Both the position numbers and the translations under genes were made by a program. Below are positions 1 through 15,536 of a DNA stretch of 64,000 bases, in pieces (position 1 is the first letter of the stretch; every line of letters starts with the position of its first letter). The notes below the pieces were generated by a model. It made no database searches. It worked only from the letters and a program-made list of their open reading frames with translations, and was not told where the DNA came from. Source of the stretch: Tilletia caries (Eukaryota; Basidiomycota; Exobasidiomycetes; Tilletiales; Tilletiaceae); the NCBI GenBank assembly GCA_032718865.1, contig JALUTQ010000030.1:186001-250000 (forward strand). Reading direction: 5' to 3'.

Positions 1-83
1 CCCACTCATCACTGGCTTCAGCTGAACTCGACAGCGACAGCCGCAAAGTCGACAGCGAGCGAGCACAGCATAGCACAGCAGCG

Positions 84-2814
84 ATGACAGTCGACACCAG
101 CACAGATCTGCCCACCAAGCTCATCACCCTCATCAATGTATCAGCAGCACGCCCAGACACAGCACACGCAAAACGCGCACGGCTCGCTGTCCCCTTCCAC
201 AAGATCACCCACGCAGATCCACGCCCGAAGATAGCAGCACTCCTCAAGCAGCAGCAGCAGCCACAGCCACAGCCACAGCCACAGCCGATGTCAGCCGAGC
301 AGGTGCACCACGCAGCAGCAGCATCAACAGCAGCGACAACAACCACTCCCGCCCCTGCCATCCCACAGCCAGATCCATTCCACCTCCACTTCGCATCCCT
401 CGGCCAACACGGCAAAGCAGCATCAGCACTCGCAGCACAAGCCGCATCCTCATCCTCATCCTCACCCTCCGCTCTCCCCGCCTACACCCTCGCCACACAC
501 ACCTACGACGCAATCGGCCCCATCCTCCAGTACGACACCCCGCACACTTTCCCCTCCACCCAGGACCGTCTCCAGGAAACCGTGAGGAACGCATACCACG
601 CCCACCTCCAAGCCACACATCGTCGTGCCCCCACGCCTCTACAGCGCTCGACCTTGAACGTGATCCAGTCCTACGCGGACTTGCTCCACCCGCATCTTGC
701 CCTCTCACAGCGCGACCAGGTGCGCGAGACCGTGGCGGCCCATCTGCTGTCGCACCTACAGAAGACGCGCAGGGTCATCCTACGCAACAACGAGCGACTT
801 GCCAAAGCAGCTGCCAGCGATGGTGGCAAGTCACGCAATTCCAAGGGCGCCAGTGCAGACGATATGGATCTCGACGTGCAGGATGACGAAGGCGAAGCCG
901 GCGAAGCGAAGACCAACGACGACCTAGACGAACTCGTGCGCGACCAAGGCTTCACAAGACCCAAGATCCTCGTCCTCCTACCCCTCCGCAACTCCGCCCT
1001 CGCATGGACAACCGCACTCTCCTCCGTCTCCGGCTGCGTCGAAGGTCTTCTCTCCTCCTCCTCAGAAGAAGCACAATCCCAGTCGGCGAAGCGCTTCCTA
1101 CGCGACTTCACCCTGCCGGAGGGCACGCTGGATCGGTTGGCACAGCCCGATGCGGGCGCCAGGTTCCCGGCTGATCATGTGGCTACCTTCCAAGGGAATA
1201 TCGATGATAGCTTTGTGCTTGGCTTTAAGGTTACCAGGAAGGAGTGGAGGGCGTATGCACGGTATTATGGCGCCGATATCATCGTCGCCAGTCCCTTGGG
1301 ATTGCGCTTGGCGATCGAGAAGGATAAGTGAGTTCAATCCCCTTTTGGCTTTTATTCCTTGGAGGGGATCTTGTCCTCGGTCTGATTGACTGACACTGTT
1401 GTCCTTCTCTCGGGGGTGTCGACTAGCGACTCGGACTTCCTGTCCTCCATCGAGATCGTCGTCGCTGACCAGCTAGACGTCATGCAGATGCAAAACTGGG
1501 AACACGTCAAAGTAAGCCCTCTCCTTCTTCTCCTGCTTCCACAACTTCCTTCCTCCCTCCCTCCTCCCTCCCACCCGCACGAAAAAAAACTGACTCCCCC
1601 CCCCCTTTGGTGTCCTACAGTTCGTCTTCTCCCAGCTAAACCACATCCCCCGCAAAGTCCACGAATCCACCGACTTCGCACGCGTCCGTCAGTGGTCCCT
1701 CGACGGCGCCTCGGCCTATCTCCGGCAGACCATCCTGCTCTCCTCGCTCGATACGCCCGAGGTGCGTGCGTTGTTTGCGCCCTTGAGGAACCTGGCTGGC
1801 CGCAGGCGGGTTTTGTCTGCGGATGATGGGACGAAGGCAGGGAAGAAGGAGAAGGAAGGGGCGGTCGGGATGGTTCGGGATGGCGTTCGGCAGGTTTTCG
1901 TCAAGTTTGATTGTGCGAACGTACAGGCGGAGGCGGATGTTCGGTTGGCGCATTTTACCACCAAGGTGTGTACATCACTCTCTCTCTCTTTCTCTCCCTA
2001 TCCTACAGCGCGCGCGCGGTGGGGGGAAATTCTAACCATTACCTCCTCTCTCTCTCGGCAGACACTCCCGGCCCTGCTCAAGTCGGCCATCGCTTCGTCT
2101 AAGACGCTCATCTTTGTGCCGTCGTACTTCGACTTTGTCCTCCTCGTCGACCACCTCCAGAAATTGGAAGAGAAGGGCGAGCTCAGGTTTACCTCCATCT
2201 CCGAGTACGTCTACTCTCTCACACTATATTCCCCATGCATCCCCTCTCTCTCCCTCCCTCTTTGGGTTGCCTCATCCTAAACCTCACTTTCTTTCGTTTT
2301 TGCGCGCAGATACTCAAACAACCGCGAGATCGCCCGCGCGCGCGAAGCCTTCTTCTCCGGCAAGAAGGACTTCCTCATCATCACCGAGCGCTTCCACTTC
2401 TACCGCCGCTACGTCCTCCGCGGCGCCCGCACCCTCGTCTTTTACGGGCTGCCCTTGCATTCGGGGTATTATGCTGAGTTGGCTGGGATGCCGTTCGCTG
2501 TTGGACAGGGTAAAGGTGAAGGTGGGGACGAAGGGGAGGGGGCAGTGGACCCGTCGGACGTGTCTATCCAGAGCGTGTTTTGTCAGTATGACTTTTTGAG
2601 GCTCGAGGGGGTCGTGGGGAGGAAGAGGGCGATGGGGATGTGTGGCATCGCTGCTGCTGGTGGGAATGAAGAGGACGGGGAGGAAGGGCAGGACCAGGAT
2701 GGGCGGAGGTTTGGGGAGGCGAGGGTGGAGGTTGGGGAGGAGGAGGAGCGGGATGGGGTGGTGGGGGTGGAGGAGAGGGATGGGCCGTCGAAGAAGACTT
2801 GGCGCTTTGTTTAG
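84..2814 (+). CDS. UTP25: Utp25-like U3 snoRNP / small-subunit processome protein
   Basis: Five exons: 84-1327, 1427-1511, 1621-1965, 2062-2204 and 2310-2814. They join in one frame to 773 residues. Utp25 (DEF/UTP25 family) is a nucleolar DEAD-box-like protein of the small-subunit processome, needed for early 18S rRNA processing; the family keeps the helicase fold but lacks classical ATPase motifs. Family-like blocks seen here are RPKILVLLPLRNSALAW, YGADIIVASPLGLRLA, IEIVVADQLDVMQMQNWEHV, the KTLIFVPSYFDF strand, then ISEYSNNREIARAREAFFSG and ITERFHFYRRY. The N-terminal ~130 residues are low complexity (Gln-Pro run near residue 60). The C-terminal ~100 residues are Gly/Glu-rich, which makes the protein longer than many homologues. 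The start is the first ATG of the open frame. It converges with ARPC5. The family call is firm; the exact termini are less so. Confidence 0.93.
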
Positions 2815-3198
2815 AAATAAGGGCGCGGCGGTGGGGAGTTAGTGTTAGCTCTCCCTGTTCACTGAATTCACATCCCTGTAGATCTCAATTCCCACTCAAG
2901 TACTCGATTCGTTCAATCGTTTGCCAGGTTGGCTCGCCCAGAGAGTCGCTGCAGAGTTGGGTTAGGACCCTCCCGCAATCCATATTCGCCAGACATCCCA
3001 TTCTGGATGCATGGGAAGATCGGACCTCCAGCGCCTATGAACGTGTCCCGCCCCCATCGAAGAGGTTAATTTGCTCGTGATTTCGACCCCCCATGAATGT
3101 ACAAGAGCCTCCTCGGTCCGTCCCACGTCCGTCCGTGCATCCCCCATCGAGCTCCACCGTCGTAGAGAGGGAGAGAGAGAGAGAGAGTAGGGAACCCG
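2815..3198. other. convergent 3' intergenic region UTP25/ARPC5
   Basis: 384 bases between two convergent stop codons. No coding potential was recognised. A purine (GA)n tract lies at about 3165-3187. Probably the two 3' UTRs. Confidence 0.6.
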
Positions 3199-3940
3199 TC
3201 ATACTTTCCGCCTGTCGGTCATGACGCGTACGATGCATCCCGTACCCGCGAGCTCCGTCAGCTGTTCGGAGAGAGAATTCCAGCGCGCGCGCACGCGTGT
3301 GAGAAGGGAAGGAAGGGTGGAGAAAAAGCAAACAGTAGAATCAGTATTTTCCCATTCTTCCCCCGCCAAGTTGTTCCCCCCCCCCCTCTTCGCAGCTTGC
3401 CAACGTGAAAGGAAAGCTAAACATACCTTCTCATGCCAATTCAGCAAGACCGCACTCGCCCCCAACTCCGGCTTGCCCAACCCTTTATAAAGGAACTTCA
3501 TCAGCGTGTCCCGCTCGATCAGATCCAGCGCCTGCAGAGTCGGGCTGATCTCCGTCGCCCGGGTCGAGTTGAGGATGTCGAGCAGGATGGTGAGCGTGGC
3601 CAGCTTGGCTTCTTCGGCTGAGGTGTTGTACGGGGGTGAGGAGAGGGCGAGTTGGAGGGCTTGGAGGAGGTCGCCTCTACGCGCGCGCGCGTGCAAGAGA
3701 GAGAGAGAGAGATGAGTTTAGCTCCCAAAACCCTTTCTAGAAATTTTTCGGAAAGCGTGTGTATGAGAAGGGGAAAGGAAAAGGTACGTACTGCCCAATG
3801 AGACCGCGGACCTGTCCTCCTTTTTGCTTGGCAATGGCGAGAGACTCTGCAGCGGAGTTAGGGTCCTGCTCGACGAGCTCGCTCTCGTCGAGGACGTCCT
3901 CGTCGTACTGGTCGATGTCGATCGAGCGGAAGTTCTCCAT
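3199..3940 (-). CDS. ARPC5: Arp2/3 complex subunit 5 (p16-Arc)
   Basis: Three exons on the minus strand (3940-3792, 3676-3427, 3261-3199) join to 153 residues, matching the usual ~150 of ARPC5. The protein is the small helical subunit that bridges ARPC4/ARPC1 to Arp2 in the actin-nucleating Arp2/3 complex. Seen here: an acidic N-terminus with the family signature (F)RSIDIDQYDED, then GDLLQALQLALSSPPYNT, LMKFLYKGLGKPE, LLNWHEK, and the C-terminal TGCIVRVMTDRRKV. Both introns have GTAxGT donors and AG acceptors; the first intron contains a GA/GCGC repeat. Another subunit of the same complex, ARP3, is encoded at 29.5 kb. Confidence 0.95.
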
Positions 3941-5965
3941 GGGTCGGTTGATTCTTGTGAGGGCGGAGCGGGGGCGAGGGGAAGAAGGTTGACCGAGGCG
4001 TGTGGGTTGGCAGGGGAATGAAAAGGCGGAGGCTCTGCTGTGTTGTGTGTTGTCCGCTCGTCAGTGTGGTCGCTGTCTGTCTGGCTGCCCCGACCGCCTT
4101 GCGTGAGCCAAGGTGTCCCCCCAAGCGTTGCGCAACACCTCCAGTGTGAATCGCCGAATCACCTGCAAGGCCTGCGGTTGAGCTGCAACCGACAGCCTCC
4201 CGCCAAAGCGCCAACAGGGCTGCCCTCCCTTCGCCACAAGCACCAACCACCACCATTCTGGAAAGGAAAGATGGCCCCAGATTGAGACCAGTCGCCTCTA
4301 CATATTTTTCCTCAGCTCCATGTCCCCTTTTTCCGTCTCAATCTGTGTGCTTTCATCAAGTTTGTGAACATCAAACAGAATGCTCCTCCAAATGCTCCCC
4401 CTAATATGCGAAAGGCATCCGGACGGGACGGATACCAGGTCCTGATCAAGACACATCGCATCTTCCATACTAGAAAGGGGACTCAAAGCCTGGGGGAATG
4501 ATCCAAAATAAATCGTAGAGGTCGCTGGTGGTGTTTTTGAGGCCTGAGTGTACCTGATGTAGTGCCGTTCACTCGTCGGACACAAGGGGATGGTCGGAAG
4601 CTCCACATCCCGCCGACGAAACCCCCATCCACCGCCGTCCGCCCCGACCCTTCTTCCCCCAGCAATCAGCTTATCCCTATACACATCTCAACACAACCCA
4701 CCAAAAAACGGGGCCCGCTATGTTCTATGAATTATTTACAACCGGCCCATAACCCTTTTCTACCCTCTCGGATGCTCTGAGCGTGAATTGCCGTGCTCAC
4801 CTCACGGAATGGCCAAATCGCCAAATCGCCAACTTGCCAACATGGCCGGTCACAGGAATGCAGGGGGGACAAGGACGATCTGCTCCCTCGTCTACTTTGA
4901 GGCTCCATATAAAGGGCGCATACGGTAGATAAAATTAAGTGGAGTTCAATGGTCGCCTTCATGAGGGCACTTTGTGTTTGTGGTGATGGAATTTACTCGT
5001 GAAGAAGGGGGAGGGGGAGCGTGGAACTCGTGTTGATGGTCGAAGTTGCAACTTCGGACCCACAAGCTCCAGCTTCGCAACGTCTCACTTGCAATTTGCT
5101 GTCGGACCGACAAGGTTCACCTCACCCACCACACACGCCTGATACTATCTATGTATGAGGCTATACTGGCTACTACTTTCACACCCCTGCCTTCCAAACC
5201 ATAGACCGCATCAAGCACAGCCCACAAAGCCCCTCGAATGGACATCAGTAACATTTATTCCGCCCATCCAGGCCCTTCTCCAGACGTCCCCAGCTTGTTC
5301 CTGGTAGAAATAGGTTTTCACCACCTCCATCCTTGTGGCCTGGCCGCATCCACAAATCTGAATGACAATCAATTGACATGTCCACCCCATCAGCATGAGG
5401 AGGCAAAAGAGCTCTGAAGCGCAGCAGTGAAGGGTCTAAGAGCTGGGAAGGGGCGCAGAAAAATCAGGGAAGCTCAAGGCAGGTCTTTCTGTGCCGGGCT
5501 TATGCTTGCTGTGTTTGTGCCCTTGCCATTCGCTTTCTGTGGATTCGTGGGTGGGGGGGACGTCAGGCGCGCTTCAGCTGGACAACCTATCGCCCATTCT
5601 CATACGCCAGTACAGTAACGTATAGAGACCAAGAAAAGAGAACGTTCGTTTCGATGGGGGTGGAAAGGTTGAAGAGTTAGAGGGAAAGCGTTTTAACGTG
5701 ACTTTGGTCACACACAAGGGGATGATGAGCGATGAGCGTTTGAGTAAAAGAGAGAGAACGAGGTCGTAACGGTGTTGCGTTATTGGTGGGTCGGGGGCGG
5801 GGTGAAAGGTGGGGTTCGGAGAGAGAGACGGAGAGAGAGAGCCTGTAGTCCAAGAGATGCGAGAGAGGGAGAGAGAAAGAGGACCGACAGAGAGAGAGAG
5901 AGACAGAACGAGTAGACAACAAAAAGCTTTGGCGAAAGGTTGACCGGGGCCGGGCGGAGCAAGAC
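3941..5965. other. 2-kb intergenic region, nothing recognised
   Basis: Lies between the ARPC5 start and the GFA1 stop, both on the minus strand. Open frames here (for example 4298-4684 on the minus strand) are short, lack recognisable domains and lack convincing splice partners. Dense GA tracts occur at 5817-5910 just downstream of GFA1. It probably holds the ARPC5 promoter/5' UTR and the GFA1 3' UTR; a lncRNA or small unknown gene cannot be excluded. Confidence 0.5.
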
Positions 5966-8840
<2,875 letters not shown>

Positions 8841-9913
8841 TGCTTGGTTGTATGCGGGTGTGTAATGGGAGAAGGTGGGTGTGTGGTGCGAATGTTCCTT
8901 TGCTGGTCCTTAGGGAAAGAGCGAGGGAGGGATGGTGTGTGTGGCAAGAGAGTGGGAGGGGAGAGCGAAAGGTGATCCTCTGGACGCAACTGGGGTTGGA
9001 GGAGGAGGAGAGTACGGGAAGGGGATCGCAGTACTGCTGATAACTAATACCAAACTTCAGGAGGCGGCAAGATCGCTGTCTCTGACGGAGTAAGTGCGAG
9101 TGGGAGAGCGAGTGAGTGAGAGAGAGAATGTGTTGAAGGTGGGCTGTGCGCAACTCACTCTCTCGCAGAGGGGGGCCCACACGCACAAGCTTGGAATGTT
9201 CATTACAAAGTGTTGCTCTGCTTCACATTACAACCACCTCCACACAAAAACGCTTTCGATCCATTTTCAATACAACTGCGAAAAGCTCTTTCATTCATCC
9301 CATTACAAACGGACTCTGGCTCCAACGGTCGTTGCAGTTGGCATTCATTTCAGGCAAGCTCAGCGCACGAAAGAAGAAAGAGACAGAAGGGGGGCGCTCG
9401 CCACACGTTGGTACCGCAGCTGATAAGGAAGTGATGGTGTCCTGTGCGCGTGAGGGAGAGAGGGAGGGAGGACCGCGTCTGGGGCAGGTCCCGCTCGTCG
9501 ACAAGTTGCCCCCTCTCTCCTTTGTTTGTCAGAACTCGGGAGGCTCCACCTCTTAAATGCACACCAGACAGTATTCTGCCCACGTCGCCTGCTGCAATAC
9601 TCCGAACAAGCAGCGTATACTCCTTCCCGCTTACCGCCTCGGAGCGTGCGTGTATACATAGCGTGACTGGGTGGCTTCCGTAAGAGAGAGGGAAGTGGCG
9701 ACGAGGAGGCACGAGGTGAGGCGGTGGGAGGTGGTCGGGCCGATCTGCGTCTTCGGCGTTTGTAACCGAGTTTATCCGAGCCGAAGGCGGAGATAACGGC
9801 CTCACGTGACACACAATCACCTCGACTCCGGAGTCCGGAGCCCGACCGCAGCGAGATTGATGCTTCCTTCTGACTTCTGACTTCTCGTCCACGGCCAAGG
9901 GAGCGATAGACTG
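8841..9913. promoter_or_regulatory. divergent promoter region GFA1 / AP-1 accessory-like gene
   Basis: 1.07 kb between two divergent start codons. No domain-bearing frame was seen; antisense frames at 9350-10264 overlap the next gene and look like shadows. It presumably contains both promoters. I identified no defined transcription-factor site. Confidence 0.5.
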
Positions 9914-11443
9914 ATGATGGCAGACAGCGGGAATCCATGGGCTGCAGCACCCTCGCCCTCGCCCTCCCCATCGCCCTCCGCTCTCAAGACCGAGTCGGAG
10001 GCGTGGCAGTCCAGCCAGGCGGCACCCGAGCACGAAGAACAGGAACTTACAGCGTCGGAACCAACACACATCCACGCCATCCACAGCGAGGACGGACAGG
10101 ATGATAAGCAACAGGAGGAGGTCCCAGTGGAAGAACAGCCCACGGAATCCGCATCTCCACCTGCTCCAGAGCCAAGCACATTTCAAGACGACAGCGACGA
10201 CATCGACGACGACTTCGATTTCCAAGACGCTGCCGATCCCACCTCCTCCTCCAAAACCGACCACGACGCCGACTTCGACGACTTTGGTGACTTCGACGAC
10301 GTAGCAATTATCGAGCCTGACCCTGCTCCGTCACAACCGCAGCCAGAACTCGTCGAACCAGATCCACAGCCACAGCCAGACCCTCCGCAGTCTCCCCTAT
10401 CTCCAGCTCAACCGGCATGGGTAAGTGCCTACCCTTTCTCCTTCTACTTCCCTGAGAGATAACGAAATGCTAAAAACTCTCCTTATATAACGATACAGAC
10501 CGCCCTGCCTGACCCACGCACGCTAACCGAAGAAGACCTCATCGCCTCCATCCGCTCCATCCTCCAACCCGCCCTGCCCTCCCAGCCAGACGACCCATAC
10601 CCCTACCACTCCGGCGCACTCGCCTCCGGTGCAATCCAACCCGCGTCCCAAGCACCCATCAAACCCAAAACATCCCCACACGCTCGAACAGGTATCCTCA
10701 CCTCCACCGGCCACCCAGCGACACAGGCGCTATGGGACGATCTCGTCTGTCGTCCGCCGAAGGGGTACAAACCGGTCTCGTGGGCGCGATCGGGGGCGAG
10801 GAGGAGGCTGTATACTGCGTTGGGGATCCCGATTAATTTGGACGAGGAGTTGCCGCCGTCGATCTCGGGGTCGTTGCCCCCGCTCAAGATCAGTCTGGGC
10901 TCGGAGGATCGGCCGGGGAAGGCGCGTGGTCCGAGTGGCGCGGCGGGGGCAGTGGCTGGTGGGTCCAGACCTGGTAGTGGGAGGAGTACACCCCAACCGA
11001 CAGGCCATGGCGGAGGAAGTGGAAGTGGAAGTGGGGGCCCAAAGACATGGCGCGGGACACCCCAACCGACCCCGCCACCCCCACTCGACCACGCGCGAAT
11101 CGAAGCGATCCTAAACCTAAGCCCCTCCCAACTCTCCTTCCTCCCGCTCTCCGCCCTCCGAACACTCGCCTCCGAACTCCGCACCCACACTGTATCCACC
11201 TCGGCCTCCCTCGCGTTCTATCTGCAGAAGAGGGACACACTGGCGGGTGACGCGGAGGCGTATGATGCGATGATTCGGGAGCTTGTGGCGGGCGCGGCGA
11301 GTCGGTTGGCAAGTGGGGTCGGGAGTCGGAATAGTACGGGTTCCTCGGCGGGGGGGAGGGTGGGGAGTCCGACGGCGGGGAGTGCGCCGGGGGGTGGGTG
11401 GGGGTCTAGGACGCCTAGGAGCTCGACGCCTTTGGCACGTTGA
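9914..11443 (+). CDS. acidic trafficking-accessory-like protein (aftiphilin/Laa2-like)
   Basis: Two exons (9914-10420, 10499-11443) give 483 residues. The N-terminal third is disordered and highly acidic, with DFDDFGDFDD-type motifs resembling the short DF/DDFGxF peptides that bind the gamma-adaptin ear in clathrin accessory proteins. The middle holds a conserved-looking block: ALWDDLVCRPPKGYKP followed by an Arg-rich helix and YTALGIPINLDEELP. The latter resembles the 'LGIPVNLDE' block I associate with fungal aftiphilin/Laa2-type proteins that act with AP-1 at the trans-Golgi. The C-terminal half is Gly/Ser/Pro-rich with one helical segment (residues ~395-460). The functional assignment is inferred from motifs only; 'conserved disordered protein' is the safe reading. 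The intron has consensus GTAAGT..CAG borders. Confidence 0.6.
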
Positions 11444-11634
11444 ATAATCCCCAGACACTCTTCTTGTACCATCACTGCAATTCTCTCTCTCTCTCTCATT
11501 ATCCCGTTCATCCCTCTGTTTACAAGTTCTGAGTGCTGAGTGAGGCGGTGTGATGACAAGCCCCCCGATGTTGGGAAGCTCAGCTCCCCTTTGTTCCTGC
11601 CTCCTGGCTGCCTGACAACGATGACAGCGATGAG

Positions 11635-12050
11635 ATGACAATGGCCAGCACGAACAGGCGGCCATTAATGACGGCCTCCAGCCCCCGGGCGCGGTTCAGT
11701 ACGCTCACCTTCCTCTTCACCTCCTGCTTCTTCCTCCTGCTCCTCCTCCAACTCGCCACCCCGGCCCAAGCACGGACGCCGAATCTCAGCTCGAGAAGTA
11801 AAGACAAACAAGACGGGATCGTCCGACGGGTCACGACACATGCGCTCGTCCTCCGCCGCCGCCTCTGTGGCCTTGGCCTTGGCCTTGGCAGACGGGCCTC
11901 AGCACCTCCTCCTCCGATCGAGATCGTGACGGAGGACGGCGGCTCGGTGTCGTTGGCGAAGCTGTTGGAGCTTCGGAAGCTCCAGCAGGAGGAGCTGGGG
12001 ATGTGGTGGAATGGGAGCTTGCCTGCGAATTCGACTTGGACTGTGGTACG

Positions 12051-12081
<31 letters not shown>

Positions 12082-15000
12082 GGGGTGCTCTTGCCCTTTG
12101 TCCAGACCTTTGGCTTACGAAGGGGTTTTATCTGCAGATACCGGACGATGCGCGTCTACAGCCGCTCCTGCCTGAACAGCTTCGATCCCCATCCTTTGCT
12201 GAGTTCAACAGTTCGGACGGGGCCGTCTTCTATTGGAACATCTCCGGCTACTTCAACGGGAACTACCGTGCCGTCGAGCTCGTTCCCGAACCCAAGAACG
12301 AGACCCTCCCGCCATCCTCCTCCAGCCTGCTGCGCCTGCTGCCGCGCTCAAGGAGGACGCTTGAAGACAACATAACCGAACCTATCGTCCCGCCCTCTTC
12401 GCACAGGGGTAACTTCCCCTGGCTCGACTCCGCGGGGGGCACCCTCGACCTCGAGATCAGCGAGAACCACGACGTCTCCCGAAACCTGACCGCCATCCAA
12501 GGCTCCCTCCTCCTCAAATCCAAAGCACAACCTCGCTCCTTCTGGTCCTCCCTTCCGTGGTCCTCCTCCTCCTCCTCGGGGGGAGGGGACGTCGTGGTGC
12601 TCGGCGGCGCGTCGGTCCGCTTCGACCTTACGGGTGTGCACTTCTTGAAGAATGGCGGGTTGCTCGTTAATGCGCTCCCGGCTGAATCGAGGGAGGTGCC
12701 GGATCTGAGAGCCGTACTGGGCATGCTACCCGCGCACTTCATCCTTCCTTCAAACAAGAATCACTCGGAGGAAGCACCACGCCCGGTGCTGAATGAGACG
12801 ATGTACGCCATCAACGAGACGCTCTCTCAGGATATCGAGCGCCTCACTGACCTCGTGGGCGATAACGACCCGACGCAGGACCTCTCGAAACCGTCGGACG
12901 AGCGGGTCAGCCATAATTGCACCGACATGCATCTCTACCTCCGTCTGGGTCCCGCAACACCTGCCGGGGCTTCGCGGGTGGAAGAAGAGCGCGTGAGGGA
13001 GTACGAGCATGAGATGTTCTTCCGGAGCGGGGCGTCACCTATGGGCCTCCTCGGCCAGCGCGCTCGGCCCCTTAGGATCGAACACGCGGTATTCTTCAGC
13101 CAGAGGTGCAATCTCGTCATCCATGCGTCCGGGCCCGAAAATCTCGAGGGTGGGCTGGTGGGGCTGAGGTACATCGCGCATCGGGGGAAGGTCATGCGTG
13201 CCGCGCTTTGTTTGGCGCTCGTTGCGTTTTTGCAGTTGAGGTTGACGATGGGTATGATGCGTCGGGCTCGGACGGCGAGTGCGAGGATCAAGGTGAGTCT
13301 GGTCCCTCCTTCCTCTTCTTTTGACTATGGGTTTTGGGAATTCCGTGCTGATGCCAATTTTTTCTCTAACATAGATCGACTGGCGCACGTTACTCCTGCA
13401 GACCATCGCTGATATGTATACCAGCATCCTATGCGCCATCCCAGCTGTCGTATGGAGAAACGAGACCAATCTGCTCCTGGTGAGCTCAGAACGAGAACGT
13501 ATTGTTGTACGCGCCATTTTCAACTGACGATAGACCCCCCTTTTACTCCCAGATTGGCGTCTCTTTTCTCGTAGGCTGTCACTTCGTCGGTGGAGAATAT
13601 CAATTCTTGATCTTCGTCGTGCACGACTCGCAGAATGACCCGCTGGACAATCGACCGCCGCCTGTCGCTGCTCCGGCTCCAGCTCCTATTGCGGTCCCGG
13701 CTTCTGCATCCGCTCCTGCAGCGGCGAGTGTTGCAACGACGACGCCCACTCCAGCTGGAGCTGGAGCTGGAGCTGACGCGGCGACGACGACTGAAGCTGT
13801 GGTCGATCCTTTGGATCAAGCAACAGCTGGACGACGGCAGCGATCATGTACGTATTGACCTCCACGATCATGCGTCCGTCTCTCCCAACTGTTTCAAACT
13901 TAACTCACCAGAAAACCGACCCCCTTCAAAAACGTTCCTCTCACCTTTACCAGATCGATACATCATCATCCTCGTCTTCTTCTTCCTGCTCAACTTCCAA
14001 CCCTTGATCTTCTTCAGCATCCTAGGGCCCGTGCTGTACAGCTTTTGGATCCCCCAGATCATGCGGAATGTCCGACGGGGCTCTCGGCGGCCGTTCCCGA
14101 GGACGTATGTCGTTGGCATGACGTTCTGTCGATGTTTGTTGCCGTTGTGTGAGTTGTGCTTTCCTTATGTCGGTCAGGTTGTGGTTCTTTCTATAGGCCC
14201 ACGTTGCTGATAAAAGTTTATCGTGGTAAATCCCCCCCCCCCCCCCTTTCCTCAGATTTTTGGCAATGTCCTAACAACATCTTCTTTTGGGAGCCGACGC
14301 CCCTGGTCTGGATCCTGATCGGATACCTCTGGCTCCAGGCGATCATTCTACTCCTCCAAGACGAGCTCGGCCCCGGCTTCTTCCTTCCTGCCCGGTTCCA
14401 ACCAGAGGGCCCACCGTCGTGGGACTGGCACCCTCCGCTCTCGGTCCTGCGCAAACATCTGCGTCAGGCTGACGATAAGGGTGACCTCGTCACGGCGGCG
14501 GCGGCGGAGTTGGAGGCTAGTGCTGGTGAAGCTCCTCCAAATAAGCATCACGGGCCGCAGTACGAGATTGAGATTGGGGACTGTGCGATCTGTTTGAGTG
14601 AGATTGAGCCGCTTCGGTGGGACTGGCGGGACGAGGTGGATACGCAGGTTCCCGAAGCGGAGAGCGAAGATGATGAGGGTGATGGTGAGGGTGGGGACGG
14701 GGACGGGGACGAGTATGCATATGTCTCCGTCGGCGACGGTGTGCTCGATGGCGAGGCGGGCCAGCACGGTGCTTCTTCTTCTTCGCCACGAGCGAGGGGT
14801 ACGACTGCTCCAGGTACCGCCGGAGGTGGGGCAGCGTCGACATCGAACACCAACAGCAGCAGAGCACGACAACGGAGACATCTCCGCACGGGCAGCTTGA
14901 TCAACTCCTGGGCCTCCTCAGCCGTCCGGGTTGGCCGGCGCGTTGGGCGAGCGATCAGTGCGGCGCGCGAGCATGGTGGGCGCGGGCGGAGTGGGGCTGC

Positions 15001-15352
15001 GGCGGCGAGTGCTGCGTTGGGAGGTGGGCGTACGGATATTATGGTGGCGCCCTGTCATCATATCTTCCATACTGAGTGAGTTTTTTTTCCTTTCCAGTTC
15101 CTTACTTTCTGGTCTAACCCCCTTGCTGGGGAAAGTTTTAGTTTTGTTATCTGACTGCTTTGTTCTGCGCTTCTGTTCTTCGTATTTCCTGCTTCCCAGG
15201 TGCTTGGACAGGGTAGGTGTCCTGGCAACGCTTTTACGTTCGCCTTCTGTGTGATCGGACACTGACGATGCCTCCCTTTTTCTCCATTTGCACAGTGGCT
15301 CCAATACAAAAGCGAATGCCCGAGCTGTCGAATGAAGCTGCCACCCGCGTAA
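11635..15352 (+). CDS. TUL1: Tul1/Dsc1-like transmembrane RING E3 ubiquitin ligase
   Basis: Eight exons: 11635-12045, 12138-13292, 13375-13479, 13553-13847, 13954-14148, 14256-15075, 15200-15212 and 15296-15352. They total 3051 nt, giving 1016 residues. Tul1 is the RING subunit of the Golgi/endosome Dsc complex that ubiquitinates membrane proteins. Seen here: an N-terminal hydrophobic signal (FLFTSCFFLLLLLQLATP), a lumenal domain of about 450 residues with many N-x-S/T sites, then membrane segments (for example ALCLALVAFLQL, IIILVFFFLLNFQPLIFF, LVWILIGYLWLQAIILLL), then a C-terminal RING. The RING is split by a long Asp/Glu/Ser/Gly/Arg-rich insert between CAICLSEI and APCHHIFHTEC, ending ECPSCRMKLPPA. 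The RING Cys of HTEC lies on a 13-nt microexon. The intron ending at 14255 has a C16 polypyrimidine run. Confidence 0.93.
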
Positions 15353-15536
15353 AGCAATGACAACAACTCGTTCCCTTCAGGGCTGCACCGCTCCGGAATT
15401 TGCTGCGTCCTGCCTAAAAACAAAGCGGGCAAGGTTTGTCTTCCGTGTTTGGTTAAAAAGGTTGAAAGGGTGCACACGCTGTTGTTGTTGAAGCGGTTGA
15501 CGACTGGGGTTGACGAATCTGATTCTCCCTTCCCTA

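Noticed and set aside
4298..4684. 128-residue minus-strand frame upstream of ARPC5
   Set aside because: No recognisable domain, no conservation evidence and no splice partners; left as unassigned intergenic DNA.
14196..14226. Extra mini-exon between TUL1 exons 5 and 6
   Set aside because: Its reading phase does not fit; a single intron 14,149-14,255 joins the membrane segment in frame.
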